The notes below the pieces were generated by a model, which was not told the origin of the DNA, did no database searches, and worked only from the letters and a program-made list of their open reading frames with translations. This document shows positions 1-6,313 of a stretch of DNA of 8,575 nt, piece by piece. Position 1 is the first letter of the stretch, and each line of letters opens with the position of its first letter. Position numbers and translations under genes: made by a program. The stretch is from an uncultured Prevotella sp. (GTDB taxonomy: Bacteria; Bacteroidota; Bacteroidia; Bacteroidales; Bacteroidaceae): contig CAMOTK010000079.1 in NCBI GenBank assembly GCA_946625715.1, positions 1 through 8,575 on the forward strand. Direction: 5' to 3'.

Positions 1-51
1 CTCGCCAGGCTCATAACCTGGAGGTCGCACGTTCGAATCCTGCCTCCGCAA
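1..51 (+). tRNA. Initiator-type tRNA-Met (CAT anticodon), 5' end outside the window
   Basis: The anticodon stem-loop is at 5-21 (CCAGG, loop CTCATAA, CCTGG), with anticodon CAT at 12-14. The T arm is at 27-43 with loop TTCGAAT, the acceptor 3' strand at 44-50, and discriminator A at 51. CCA is not encoded; the next bases are CT, as is usual in Bacteroidetes. Position 24 of the tRNA (base 2) is T. Initiators carry a purine-pyrimidine 11:24 pair where elongators have the reverse, so this favours tRNA-fMet. A at position 72 (base 50) also fits the unpaired C1-A72 end of initiators, but base 1 lies outside the window. Two departures are visible. The anticodon-stem pair 29:41 is A-T, not the first G-C of the classic three. 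T-stem pair 52:62 (bases 30 and 40) is a C-C mismatch. Confidence 0.9.
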
Positions 52-56
52 CTATC

Positions 57-95
57 AGAAGCCCGAAGTCTTTCGACTCGGGCTTCTTTCGTTTT
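57..95 (+). terminator. Intrinsic terminator after the tRNA, possibly bidirectional
   Basis: A 10-bp perfect stem (57-66 with 78-87) continues through a bulged A67 into three more pairs (68-70 with 75-77) around a TTTC loop. It is followed by a T-rich run (TTTCGTTTT) at 87-95. It begins only five bases after the tRNA end. On the opposite strand the same hairpin lies 35 bp beyond the hutI stop, so it could also stop transcription from that side, though the minus-strand T-run is weak. Confidence 0.85.
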
Positions 96-130
96 GCTGC
101 GGCAAGACGCTTTGCGTGCTCCCGGTATGA

Positions 131-1372
131 TTAGTATTGTTCCTGCCCCTGCAAGAAGACTTTGCGAATGAGGGGCGTGGTGTAGGCATAGGGCAGGAAC
201 TCCAGACTGCTGATGGGCTCGGTGATGAAGAAATTGGCCACCTTGCCGCGGGCAATAGAACCGTAGTCACTGCTCAAGCCCATGGCTGCCGCCGAATTGA
301 GCGTGGCCGCATTGAGGGCTTCGGCTGGCAACAGGCGCATCTTGATGCAGGCCAACGACACCACAAACTTCATGTCGCCCGAGGGCGTAGAGCCGGGATT
401 ATAGTCGCTGGCCACAGCCACAGGCAGACCTGCCGCTATCATTTTTCTGGCTGGCGCAAAGGGCATGTTCAGGAAGAACGAAGTGCCAGGCAGGGCCGTA
501 GGCATTGTTTGCGTGCCGCGCAAACGTTCAATGTCGCGGTCGGTCATGCTCTCCAGATGGTCGACACTCAGTGCACCATACTTCACAGCCACTTCCACAC
601 CACCAGAGTCGGCCAGTTCCTGACCGTGAATCTTGCCTTTCATGCCGTACTTGGCTCCTGCCTCAAGCATGCGGGCGGTTTCCTCGGGCGTGAAAAAGCC
701 TTCGTCGCAGAACACATCGATGAAGTCGGCCAGACCTTGTCGACCTACCTCGGGAATCATGTCGTTCACCACATGGTCGACATAGTCGGCCTGACGGCCT
801 GTATAGGCGCGCCCAACGGCATGGGCACCCAAGAAGGTCGACACCACCTTCAGCGGAGTGGTCGCCTTGATGCGCTGGATGACACGCAGCATCTTCAGTT
901 CATCGGCCAGATTGAGGCCGTAGCCACTCTTGATCTCCACAGCACCGGTGCCCTTCCGCACGATCTCATGGATGCGCTGCATGGCCTGCTGGTAGAGCGC
1001 GTCCTCGCTCATGTCGTGCAGGCGGTCGGCAGAATTGAGGATGCCCCCACCCCGCCGCGCAATCTCGGCATAGCTCAGTCCGCGTATCTTGTCGACAAAC
1101 TCGCCCTCGCGACTGCCGGCATAGACCAGATGGGTGTGGCTGTCGCAGAACGATGGCAGCACCGTGCCGCCCTCGGCATCTGTCACTTGGGCATCGACCG
1201 CAGGCGCACTGCCCGTGCCCCAGTCCGTGAAGCGGCCGTCTTCTATGAGCAGCCAGGCGTCGTGCAGCTGTTCCAACTGGCTCATCTCCTCGCCGCAGAG
1301 GCGACTTTTCCCGTGGCTGTCTACCACGAGTGTTCCGATGTTCTTAATCAGTAAGCGTTGGTCTTTCATCAT
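131..1372 (-). CDS. hutI: Imidazolonepropionase
   Basis: This cytosolic amidohydrolase opens the ring of 4-imidazolone-5-propanoate to give N-formimino-L-glutamate, the third step of histidine breakdown. The 413-residue product has the usual HutI length. Visible metal and active-site motifs are DSHTHLVYAGSR (His79 and His81), the family signature IKSGYGLN (148-154), GAHAV (182-186), KIHGQE (His249), SVDHLE (His272) and ASDYNPG (Asp323). GAHAV is followed by Gly187, where I recall proline in many homologues. The start was set at the first of two adjacent ATGs (1372 and 1369), because the upstream open frame has no homology-like sequence. The gene lies 28 bp after plsC on the same strand and is probably the last gene of that unit. 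No hutH, hutU or formiminoglutamate gene is in the window. Family assignment is secure. Confidence 0.95.
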   Translation of the reverse strand: MMKDQRLLIKNIGTLVVDSHGKSRLCGEEMSQLEQLHDAWLLIEDGRFTDWGTGSAPAVDAQVTDAEGGTVLPSFCDSHTHLVYAGSREGEFVDKIRGLSYAEIARRGGGILNSADRLHDMSEDALYQQAMQRIHEIVRKGTGAVEIKSGYGLNLADELKMLRVIQRIKATTPLKVVSTFLGAHAVGRAYTGRQADYVDHVVNDMIPEVGRQGLADFIDVFCDEGFFTPEETARMLEAGAKYGMKGKIHGQELADSGGVEVAVKYGALSVDHLESMTDRDIERLRGTQTMPTALPGTSFFLNMPFAPARKMIAAGLPVAVASDYNPGSTPSGDMKFVVSLACIKMRLLPAEALNAATLNSAAAMGLSSDYGSIARGKVANFFITEPISSLEFLPYAYTTPLIRKVFLQGQEQY

Positions 1373-1400
1373 GTTATTTAAGGTAAAGGTGTGTTCTGAA

Positions 1401-2159
1401 TTATTGGTCGGGGTTCTCCACAAAGCCCTGATATTCGGGCACCAGGGCCGACATGACCGAGTCGTAGCTCTGGCGCAGGGTGGCGTCGACATTCTGAGGT
1501 CCGGTGCCGATGGGATAGATGGGCTGGTGAATGGTGAGACACAGAGGATGCCACGTCACGAAGTTGAAACCGCGCTGACGCGACAGCACATCGAACGAGC
1601 CGTTGATGGTCAGGGGCACCACAGGCAACTGCAGCTCGTCGGCCAAAGCAAACGCGCCCTTGCGGAAGTGGGCCATGTGACCGGTAAAGGTGCGGGCACC
1701 TTCGGGAAACACGGTGACGCTGTAGCCTTCTTTCAGTATCTCGCGGGCATCGTCGTAGGTCTTCTTTATCTTGCTGGGGCCGCGCTTGTCGACGAATATC
1801 TGGTGCGACTTCTCGCAGGCCCACCCCACGAAGGGGATGCTGCGCAGCTGGCGCTTCATCATCCACTTGAAGTTACGGCCTAAGTATCCGTAGATGAGGA
1901 AGATGTCGAAGGCACCTTGGTGGTTCGAGACAAACACGTAGCTCTGGCCGTGCTCCAGATTCTCGCGGCCCTCGACCTTGACGGGCAGGAACAGGAGCCA
2001 ACAGATGACGCGCGACCACCACCGTCCGGGATAGTAACCCCAGAAGTGGCCGTTGCCTATGCTGCAGCCAACAATGACGGTCAGAGCCGTAATCAGTGTG
2101 GCCAACAGGCCCAAGGGCAGGGCCACGCAAAGTTGATAGAGGCGATAAAGGTATTTCAT
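1401..2159 (-). CDS. plsC: 1-acyl-sn-glycerol-3-phosphate acyltransferase (PlsC/LPLAT family)
   Basis: This protein is predicted to transfer an acyl chain to lysophosphatidic acid, making phosphatidic acid at the inner face of the cytoplasmic membrane. The 252-residue protein has one N-terminal hydrophobic segment (about 9-32) and the acyltransferase blocks in order. These are motif I NHQGAFD (His80 and Asp85, the HX4D catalytic pair), a motif II-like segment around 102-113, FVDKRG (122-127), motif III FPEGAR (151-156) with Glu153 and Arg156, and motif IV VVPLTI (180-185). The ATG overlaps the TGA of the upstream phosphoesterase gene by four bases (ATGA, 2156-2159), which decides the start and implies translational coupling. 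Members of this family also acylate other lipids such as lyso-ornithine lipids, so the exact acceptor is inferred. Confidence 0.9.
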   Translation of the reverse strand: MKYLYRLYQLCVALPLGLLATLITALTVIVGCSIGNGHFWGYYPGRWWSRVICWLLFLPVKVEGRENLEHGQSYVFVSNHQGAFDIFLIYGYLGRNFKWMMKRQLRSIPFVGWACEKSHQIFVDKRGPSKIKKTYDDAREILKEGYSVTVFPEGARTFTGHMAHFRKGAFALADELQLPVVPLTINGSFDVLSRQRGFNFVTWHPLCLTIHQPIYPIGTGPQNVDATLRQSYDSVMSALVPEYQGFVENPDQ

Positions 2160-3334
2160 GATGTTTTCTTTTTAAGGGTAATGACAACAATCTCTCCGGG
2201 CATGCCGAAACGGAAGGGCACCAACCCACCAAGGCCGGTGCTGACATACAGGGCACGGGCACCGTCATAGAGCATGCCGCCCCACTCTTTCTTGAAGAGC
2301 GACATGGGCGCCCAACCGAACAGTGAAAACTGTGCGCCATGGGTGTGACCGCTCAACGTCAGCTGGGCTGTGCTTTCGGGGAGTATCTTGCGACGCCACG
2401 ACGAGGGGTCGTGCTCGAGCATGACGATAAAGGGCGACTTGTCCCAGTCGACATCCTTGCCGCTGAGGGTCTGCTTCACATGGCCTAACTGGGGGAAACG
2501 GCCTTCGCCATCGTTCTCCATGCCGGCCACGACAATCTGGTCTTTGCCGCGCGTCACCACGCGATGCTCGTTCATGAGGAGCGTCCATCCCATCTGGCGC
2601 TCGAGCGACTGGGTTTCCCGGCAGTTGGCCACCTTCTCCACAGCATCGTCGCCGCCAATGTATTCGGCATAGTCGTGGTTGCCCAAGACGGAGAACACGC
2701 CGTCCTTGGCCTTCAGCGTAGCCAGCAGGTCGCGAAAGGGATAGAGCTCTTGCGGACGCGCATTCTGCAGGTCGCCGGTGAAGACAATCATGTCGGCATG
2801 CTGGGCGTTGATGCTGTCGACAGCGCGCTCGAGTATCTCGCGCCGCTGGTCGGTCAGTGTGCCCACATGGGCATCGCTGAAGTGCACAATGCGGTAGCCG
2901 TCGAAGGCGGCGGGCAGGTCTTCACTTGCGTAGCTGACGTGCTTCACCGTGAACTGATAGAAGCCCACGAACGAGCCGTAGAAAAGCAGGAACCACACCA
3001 GCAACACGCCCACAAGGCCCACCAACACGCCGTAGTTGTAGCGCTTCTTGAACACTTTGCAGTAGTAGTGACCGCAAAGGGCACAGATGCTGAACACGGC
3101 CTTGGGCACTACCAACAGGCCCATGAGGAAGAGGAACACGTTGAGCTCACTCATGTCCTGCGGCACGAAGTCGGGGGCCACGGCCAACTTGACGGTGTAG
3201 CCCACCATAAACAGGGCCGGCAGCCACCAGAGCAGACGCTTCCACCAGCGCAGGCGATACAGATAGCGCCAGTCGATATACATATCGGCCAGAAGAATCA
3301 CAAAAAGGTAAAGCAGTATCTGACGAGCTATCAT
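2156..3334 (-). CDS. Membrane-anchored calcineurin-like metallophosphoesterase (YkuE/YaeI-type)
   Basis: The 392-residue protein has an N-terminal membrane region with hydrophobic segments near 4-20, 36-52, 64-86 and 101-127. A metallophosphoesterase domain of about 250 residues follows. The complete two-metal ligand set is visible: FSDAHVG (Asp154, His156), TGDLQNARP (Asp188), LGNHDY (Asn219, His220), EHDP (His308) and SGHTHGAQ (His330, His332). The domain should therefore be catalytically competent. Known relatives include the bacterial YkuE and YaeI enzymes, and chlamydial LpxG, which hydrolyses UDP-2,3-diacylglucosamine. The substrate here is unknown. Its start lies three bases after the pyrC stop, and its stop overlaps the plsC start, so it is made together with a lipid acyltransferase. 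That setting favours a lipid-linked or membrane-proximal substrate, but this is inference only. Confidence 0.88.
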   Translation of the reverse strand: MIARQILLYLFVILLADMYIDWRYLYRLRWWKRLLWWLPALFMVGYTVKLAVAPDFVPQDMSELNVFLFLMGLLVVPKAVFSICALCGHYYCKVFKKRYNYGVLVGLVGVLLVWFLLFYGSFVGFYQFTVKHVSYASEDLPAAFDGYRIVHFSDAHVGTLTDQRREILERAVDSINAQHADMIVFTGDLQNARPQELYPFRDLLATLKAKDGVFSVLGNHDYAEYIGGDDAVEKVANCRETQSLERQMGWTLLMNEHRVVTRGKDQIVVAGMENDGEGRFPQLGHVKQTLSGKDVDWDKSPFIVMLEHDPSSWRRKILPESTAQLTLSGHTHGAQFSLFGWAPMSLFKKEWGGMLYDGARALYVSTGLGGLVPFRFGMPGEIVVITLKKKTS

Positions 3335-3337
3335 GGT

Positions 3338-4666
3338 CTATCGGAATTTGACGGGCTGACCCTGCGAGGCAGTGTCTACGCGCCCATGATTATATATAAG
3401 GTGGCCGTTGCAGAAGGTTTGCTCCACGCGCCACTGGTAGGTGTGACCTTCCATTGGGCTCCAGCCGCACTTGCTCTCAATGAGTGCCGGCGTCACCGTC
3501 CACGGACTATTGGGCCGCACCACCACCAGGTCGGCCTGGTAGCCTTGGCGGATGAAACCGCGACGGCTGACTTCAAACAGCCGGGCTGGCTGGTGGGCCA
3601 TGAGCGCTACAAGGCGCTCGATGGACAGCACGCCCTCGTCGACCAGTTCGAGCATCGTGACGAGCGAGAACTGCAGCATGGGCATGCCTGAGGCAGCGCG
3701 TGCGCAACCACCTTGTTTCTGCGCAAGCAGATGGGGCGCATGGTCGGTGCCGACCACAGTGATGCGCCCATCGGTGAGTCCCTGTCGCAGGGCCTCGCGG
3801 TCGCGAAGGGTCTTGATGGCAGGGTTGACCTTGATTTTTGCGCCCAACCGCTCGTAGTCTTCAAGCGAGAAGTACAGATGGCCCACAGTGGCCTCGGCCG
3901 TAATCTGCTGATGGTCAGCGCTGGCCATCATGGCTAACTCTGCCGCCGTGGTAATATGGGCGATATGCAGACGGGCATCATGGCGCTGAGCCAGCTCGAT
4001 GGCTTTCCTGGTAGAAGCCACGCAGGCTTCCTCACTGCGTATCAAGGGGTGCAGCCTCACCTCGGGGTCTTCGCCATAGCGGGCCTTGAACGATGCCATA
4101 TTCTGGTTGATGATGGCGGTGTCTTCACAATGGACCATGATGGGCAACGGGCCGGCAGCACCAAAGATGCGGTCGAGGGCCTCATCGCGGTCGACGAGCA
4201 TATTGCCTGTCGACGAGCCCATGAAGAGCTTGATGCCTGGCACGCGATGCCGGTCGAGAGCCGACAGCAGATGGGCATTGTCGTTGGTGGCGCCGAAGAA
4301 GAAGGCGTAGTTCACGTGACTGCTCTTGGCAGCACGGCTGTACTTGTCGTCGAGGGCCTCGAGGGTGGTGGTCTGCGGCACGGTGTTGGGCATGTCGAAA
4401 AAGGTGGTCACGCCACCTGCCGCTGCCGCACGGCTCTCACTCTCCATGTCGGCCTTCTCGGTCAGCCCGGGCTCGCGGAAGTGCACATGGTCGTCGATGA
4501 TGCCTGGCAAAACGTATGCGCCCGAAGCATCTACCACTTGGTCGGCAGATACTTCGGGCGCATGGTCGGCCAGAATGTCGGCTATCGTTTCGTCTTCAAT
4601 GACAATGGTGCCTTTGAAGACGCGGTTCTCGTTGACAATCGTCCCACCTTTAATCAGTGTTCTCAT
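3338..4666 (-). CDS. pyrC: Dihydroorotase, amidohydrolase superfamily
   Basis: This enzyme should catalyse reversible cyclisation of N-carbamoyl-L-aspartate to dihydroorotate in de novo pyrimidine synthesis in the cytosol. The 442-residue length matches the long (class I type) dihydroorotases. The signature DDHVHFREPG (58-67) supplies His60, His62 and substrate-binding Arg64. Other visible residues are the FDMPNT block (90-95), IKLFMGSS with Lys146 at a plausible metal-bridging position, MVHCED (His179), HIAHIT (His234, His237) and GTDHAPH (Asp308 with His309 and His312). The ATG overlaps the lipoprotein stop by four bases, which fixes the start. Related cyclic amidohydrolases (hydantoinase, allantoinase) share the fold, but the FREPGLT form and the MPNT block favour dihydroorotase. 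Confidence 0.9.
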   Translation of the reverse strand: MRTLIKGGTIVNENRVFKGTIVIEDETIADILADHAPEVSADQVVDASGAYVLPGIIDDHVHFREPGLTEKADMESESRAAAAGGVTTFFDMPNTVPQTTTLEALDDKYSRAAKSSHVNYAFFFGATNDNAHLLSALDRHRVPGIKLFMGSSTGNMLVDRDEALDRIFGAAGPLPIMVHCEDTAIINQNMASFKARYGEDPEVRLHPLIRSEEACVASTRKAIELAQRHDARLHIAHITTAAELAMMASADHQQITAEATVGHLYFSLEDYERLGAKIKVNPAIKTLRDREALRQGLTDGRITVVGTDHAPHLLAQKQGGCARAASGMPMLQFSLVTMLELVDEGVLSIERLVALMAHQPARLFEVSRRGFIRQGYQADLVVVRPNSPWTVTPALIESKCGWSPMEGHTYQWRVEQTFCNGHLIYNHGRVDTASQGQPVKFR

Positions 4667-5442
4667 TTGCCGTTCAGAATGTTTTGGATGGTTGAGTCGG
4701 CCGGCTCGCCAACAGGCTCGGGGTCGGTCAGGCCCTGCTGTTCTTTCTGAATATCGGTGGCCGTACGGTAGAACGCACTCACGTAGGCGTTGTTCTTAAA
4801 CGTGTCGGTGGCCTTGCTCATGATTTCTTCCACCTGCGGGGTGAGCATCGGATAAGGCATGCCCGAGGTCATAATCATGAACACGCCGGGGCCCAGCACG
4901 TTGTCGAAGTTGTCGATGATGAAATGGGTGACCAGACTGTCCTCGCGATGGGCAATGATGGCAGCCTCGCGCGAGAGCTGCTCGTTGATGATGTTCTCGT
5001 CAATGCCGTCGAGCATCATCTGACTCTGCCGGTGCGAGAGGTCCGAGAGCTGGTTGTCCAGCTGGTTGTGCAGGTCGATGAACTGATAGAGCTCGTCGTT
5101 CAGCGGCGTGCCGCTCACCTTCTGCGAGGCACCGTCGATGCGCACCTCTATCTCGCCCTCTTCAAGCACCAGGGGCATGATGCTCTCGTCGCCCATGAAG
5201 AGGCTGACAAAACTTACGCTGTCGAGCGTGCCCGAGAACTTGAACTTGCCGTGAATCACGTCGCAAGAGTCCAGATTCTGCAGTTCCTGTTCCTGCACGG
5301 CCTTCAGATAGAGCTTGCTGCCATCGAGCGACGACACCGAAGTGGAGCCCTGAATGTTATAAGACTGGGCACAGGAAGCAAGGGTTGCTACGACCATCAA
5401 TGCGTAAAAGATTCTGTTCATATAACGAGGTGTTTGTTTCAT
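4663..5442 (-). CDS. Lipoprotein with DUF4369-like N-terminal domain
   Basis: The N-terminus is a lipoprotein signal: a basic start, a hydrophobic stretch and the lipobox LASC, with Cys24 as the lipidated residue and Ala at +2. Export and membrane anchoring are therefore expected. Residues about 28-125 resemble DUF4369, a small beta-rich domain common in Bacteroidetes: paired strands, a charged KFKFSG segment, and a PLVLEEGEIEV stretch near 90-100. In many relatives this domain precedes a thioredoxin fold. Here there is no CxxC motif, and the remainder is a charged, mostly helical region (about 125-245) ending in a Pro/Glu-rich tail. There are two candidate ATGs, at 5442 and at 5421; the shorter form has a more typical signal peptide. 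A promoter lies just upstream, making this the first gene of the five-gene unit. Its function is unknown. Confidence 0.8.
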   Translation of the reverse strand: MKQTPRYMNRIFYALMVVATLASCAQSYNIQGSTSVSSLDGSKLYLKAVQEQELQNLDSCDVIHGKFKFSGTLDSVSFVSLFMGDESIMPLVLEEGEIEVRIDGASQKVSGTPLNDELYQFIDLHNQLDNQLSDLSHRQSQMMLDGIDENIINEQLSREAAIIAHREDSLVTHFIIDNFDNVLGPGVFMIMTSGMPYPMLTPQVEEIMSKATDTFKNNAYVSAFYRTATDIQKEQQGLTDPEPVGEPADSTIQNILNGK

Positions 5443-5462
5443 AAAGTCGTTTGTTGCGCTGA

Positions 5463-5470
5463 CAAATGTA
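5463..5470 (-). promoter_or_regulatory. Bacteroidetes-type -7 promoter element for the lipoprotein-pyrC-hutI unit
   Basis: On the minus strand TACATTTG matches the Bacteroidetes -7 consensus TAnnTTTG exactly. It lies 20 nt before the ATG at 5442. Twenty nt further upstream is a run of Ts (5491-5498), a weak match to the -33 TTTG. The site sits immediately downstream of an intrinsic terminator, which is where a new transcription unit would be expected to begin. Confidence 0.6.
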
Positions 5471-5490
5471 CAACGATATATTGAACTACG

Positions 5491-5526
5491 AAAAAAAATT
5501 TGCGCAATTTAAAACTATTGCGCAAA
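5491..5526 (-). terminator. Intrinsic terminator of the dnaX-divIC-membrane protein unit
   Basis: Read on the minus strand, a perfect 9-bp stem (TTTGCGCAA at 5518-5526 with TTGCGCAAA at 5499-5507) encloses a 10-nt A/T-rich loop and is followed by eight Ts (5491-5498). It begins three bases after the stop codon of the upstream gene. Each arm also contains the self-complementary octamer TTGCGCAA. Confidence 0.85.
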
Positions 5527-5529
5527 CTT

Positions 5530-5931
5530 TTAGCGTTTTTTTGCCTCTTTTTCCATTTCATTGCTAATTCGATGGGTGGTATAGAGCTGCAAAATGGCTG
5601 CAATGAGCAGGGTGACTACCCACTTGTTGTAAACATATTGCAGGTAGGTGATTTGGTCAAGACCCAGCGGATTGCCACGCATGGCAAACATCAGGAAGGC
5701 CGACACGAGGAAGAGCACATCGCTCAACAGCATGATGCGGCGCAACCGGCGGATGGTGATGCTCGGACCTTCATAGCGCTGCAGCATTTGCATGGTTGAG
5801 AAACACAAGGCGCCGATTGCAAAAACGTAGGGAGCGTAGTCCCAAAACAAAAGATGGGAACCGGCACCTACCACCATCATAATGGCCCCAAACAGGTAGA
5901 TGGCCGTCTGCACATTATTCAGCTCTCTCAT
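5530..5931 (-). CDS. Small four-helix membrane protein of unknown function
   Basis: I do not recognise a characterised family. The 133-residue product is strongly hydrophobic, with four likely membrane segments at about 9-29, 33-52, 66-85 and 104-118. There is a basic cytoplasmic-type loop between helices two and three (RRLRR, 61-65) and a charged C-terminal tail rich in Glu and Lys. By the positive-inside rule the RRLRR loop and the Lys-rich tail would face the cytoplasm. The start codon lies inside the end of divIC (17-bp overlap), so translation is probably coupled, and a terminator follows three bases after the stop. The arrangement suggests a conserved partner of the dnaX-divIC unit, but no activity can be read from the sequence. 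Confidence 0.8.
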   Translation of the reverse strand: MRELNNVQTAIYLFGAIMMVVGAGSHLLFWDYAPYVFAIGALCFSTMQMLQRYEGPSITIRRLRRIMLLSDVLFLVSAFLMFAMRGNPLGLDQITYLQYVYNKWVVTLLIAAILQLYTTHRISNEMEKEAKKR

Positions 5932-6313
5932 CGTCGTCCATGTTTTCTACGGGTTCCTGACGCTGGGGCACGCGCTCATCGTCGCTGAGCACAAAGATGT
6001 CCTCATCGTCGCACTTCATGAAATAGCGCTCACGGGCAATCTTCTCAATGGCCTTCGGATTGCTGTTCAGCTCGCGTATGCGGGCCTTGTCGTGGTTATA
6101 GCTCTGGGTGTAGTGGTCTATCTCTTCCTGCAGTTCACTGATGCGCTGCTTGTTCTTCAGGTGGTTCCACACACTGTTCTCGTCGATGAACCCGATGACG
6201 AGCACACCGACGGCCAGCACCACCACGTACTTCATGTACCAGATGCGCTTCACGCGGTAATACAGCAGCTTGGCCTGCTTCACCACCTTTTTATTTTTAA
6301 TCTCCATTTTCAT
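5915..6313 (-). CDS. divIC: Septum formation initiator protein (FtsB/DivIC family)
   Basis: This is a small bitopic divisome protein of the family that bridges FtsQ/DivIB and FtsL in septal wall synthesis. The 132-residue product has a basic cytoplasmic N-terminus, one membrane segment (about 27-43), a periplasmic coiled coil (about 48-82) and the family motif NPKAIEKIARERYFM (85-99). A very acidic tail follows (many Asp/Glu, 102-132). The start was set at the ATG at 6313. An in-frame TTG at 6316 belongs to the last repeat unit upstream, and a third candidate ATG is at 6307. It follows dnaX after a 74-bp spacer made wholly of heptanucleotide repeats and overlaps the next gene by 17 bp. I infer the name from architecture and motif; FtsB would serve equally well. 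Confidence 0.85.
   Translation of the reverse strand: MKMEIKNKKVVKQAKLLYYRVKRIWYMKYVVVLAVGVLVIGFIDENSVWNHLKNKQRISELQEEIDHYTQSYNHDKARIRELNSNPKAIEKIARERYFMKCDDEDIFVLSDDERVPQRQEPVENMDDDERAE

Noticed and set aside
55..270. Small - strand open frame covering the tRNA terminator and the hutI end
   Set aside because: It overlaps hutI in another frame and spans a terminator hairpin, and its composition is non-protein-like.
137..1354. Long open frame of 405 codons on the + strand opposite hutI
   Set aside because: It is in exact codon register with hutI, so it stays open merely because hutI avoids TTA, CTA and TCA codons there. Its translation has no recognisable motifs.
1373..1492. Upstream-extended start for hutI
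   Set aside because: The extension runs through the plsC 3' end and reads as an antigenic-looking Arg/Cys-rich stretch with no HutI similarity. ATG 1372 gives the normal length.
2564..3691. Long + strand open frame crossing the phosphoesterase-pyrC junction
   Set aside because: It is codon-aligned antisense to both real genes. The His/Gln-rich product is typical of antisense translation of G/C-rich third positions.
5443..5529. Possible riboswitch or leader RNA before the lipoprotein gene
   Set aside because: Only about 20 nt lie between the predicted promoter and the ATG. The only structure is the upstream terminator.
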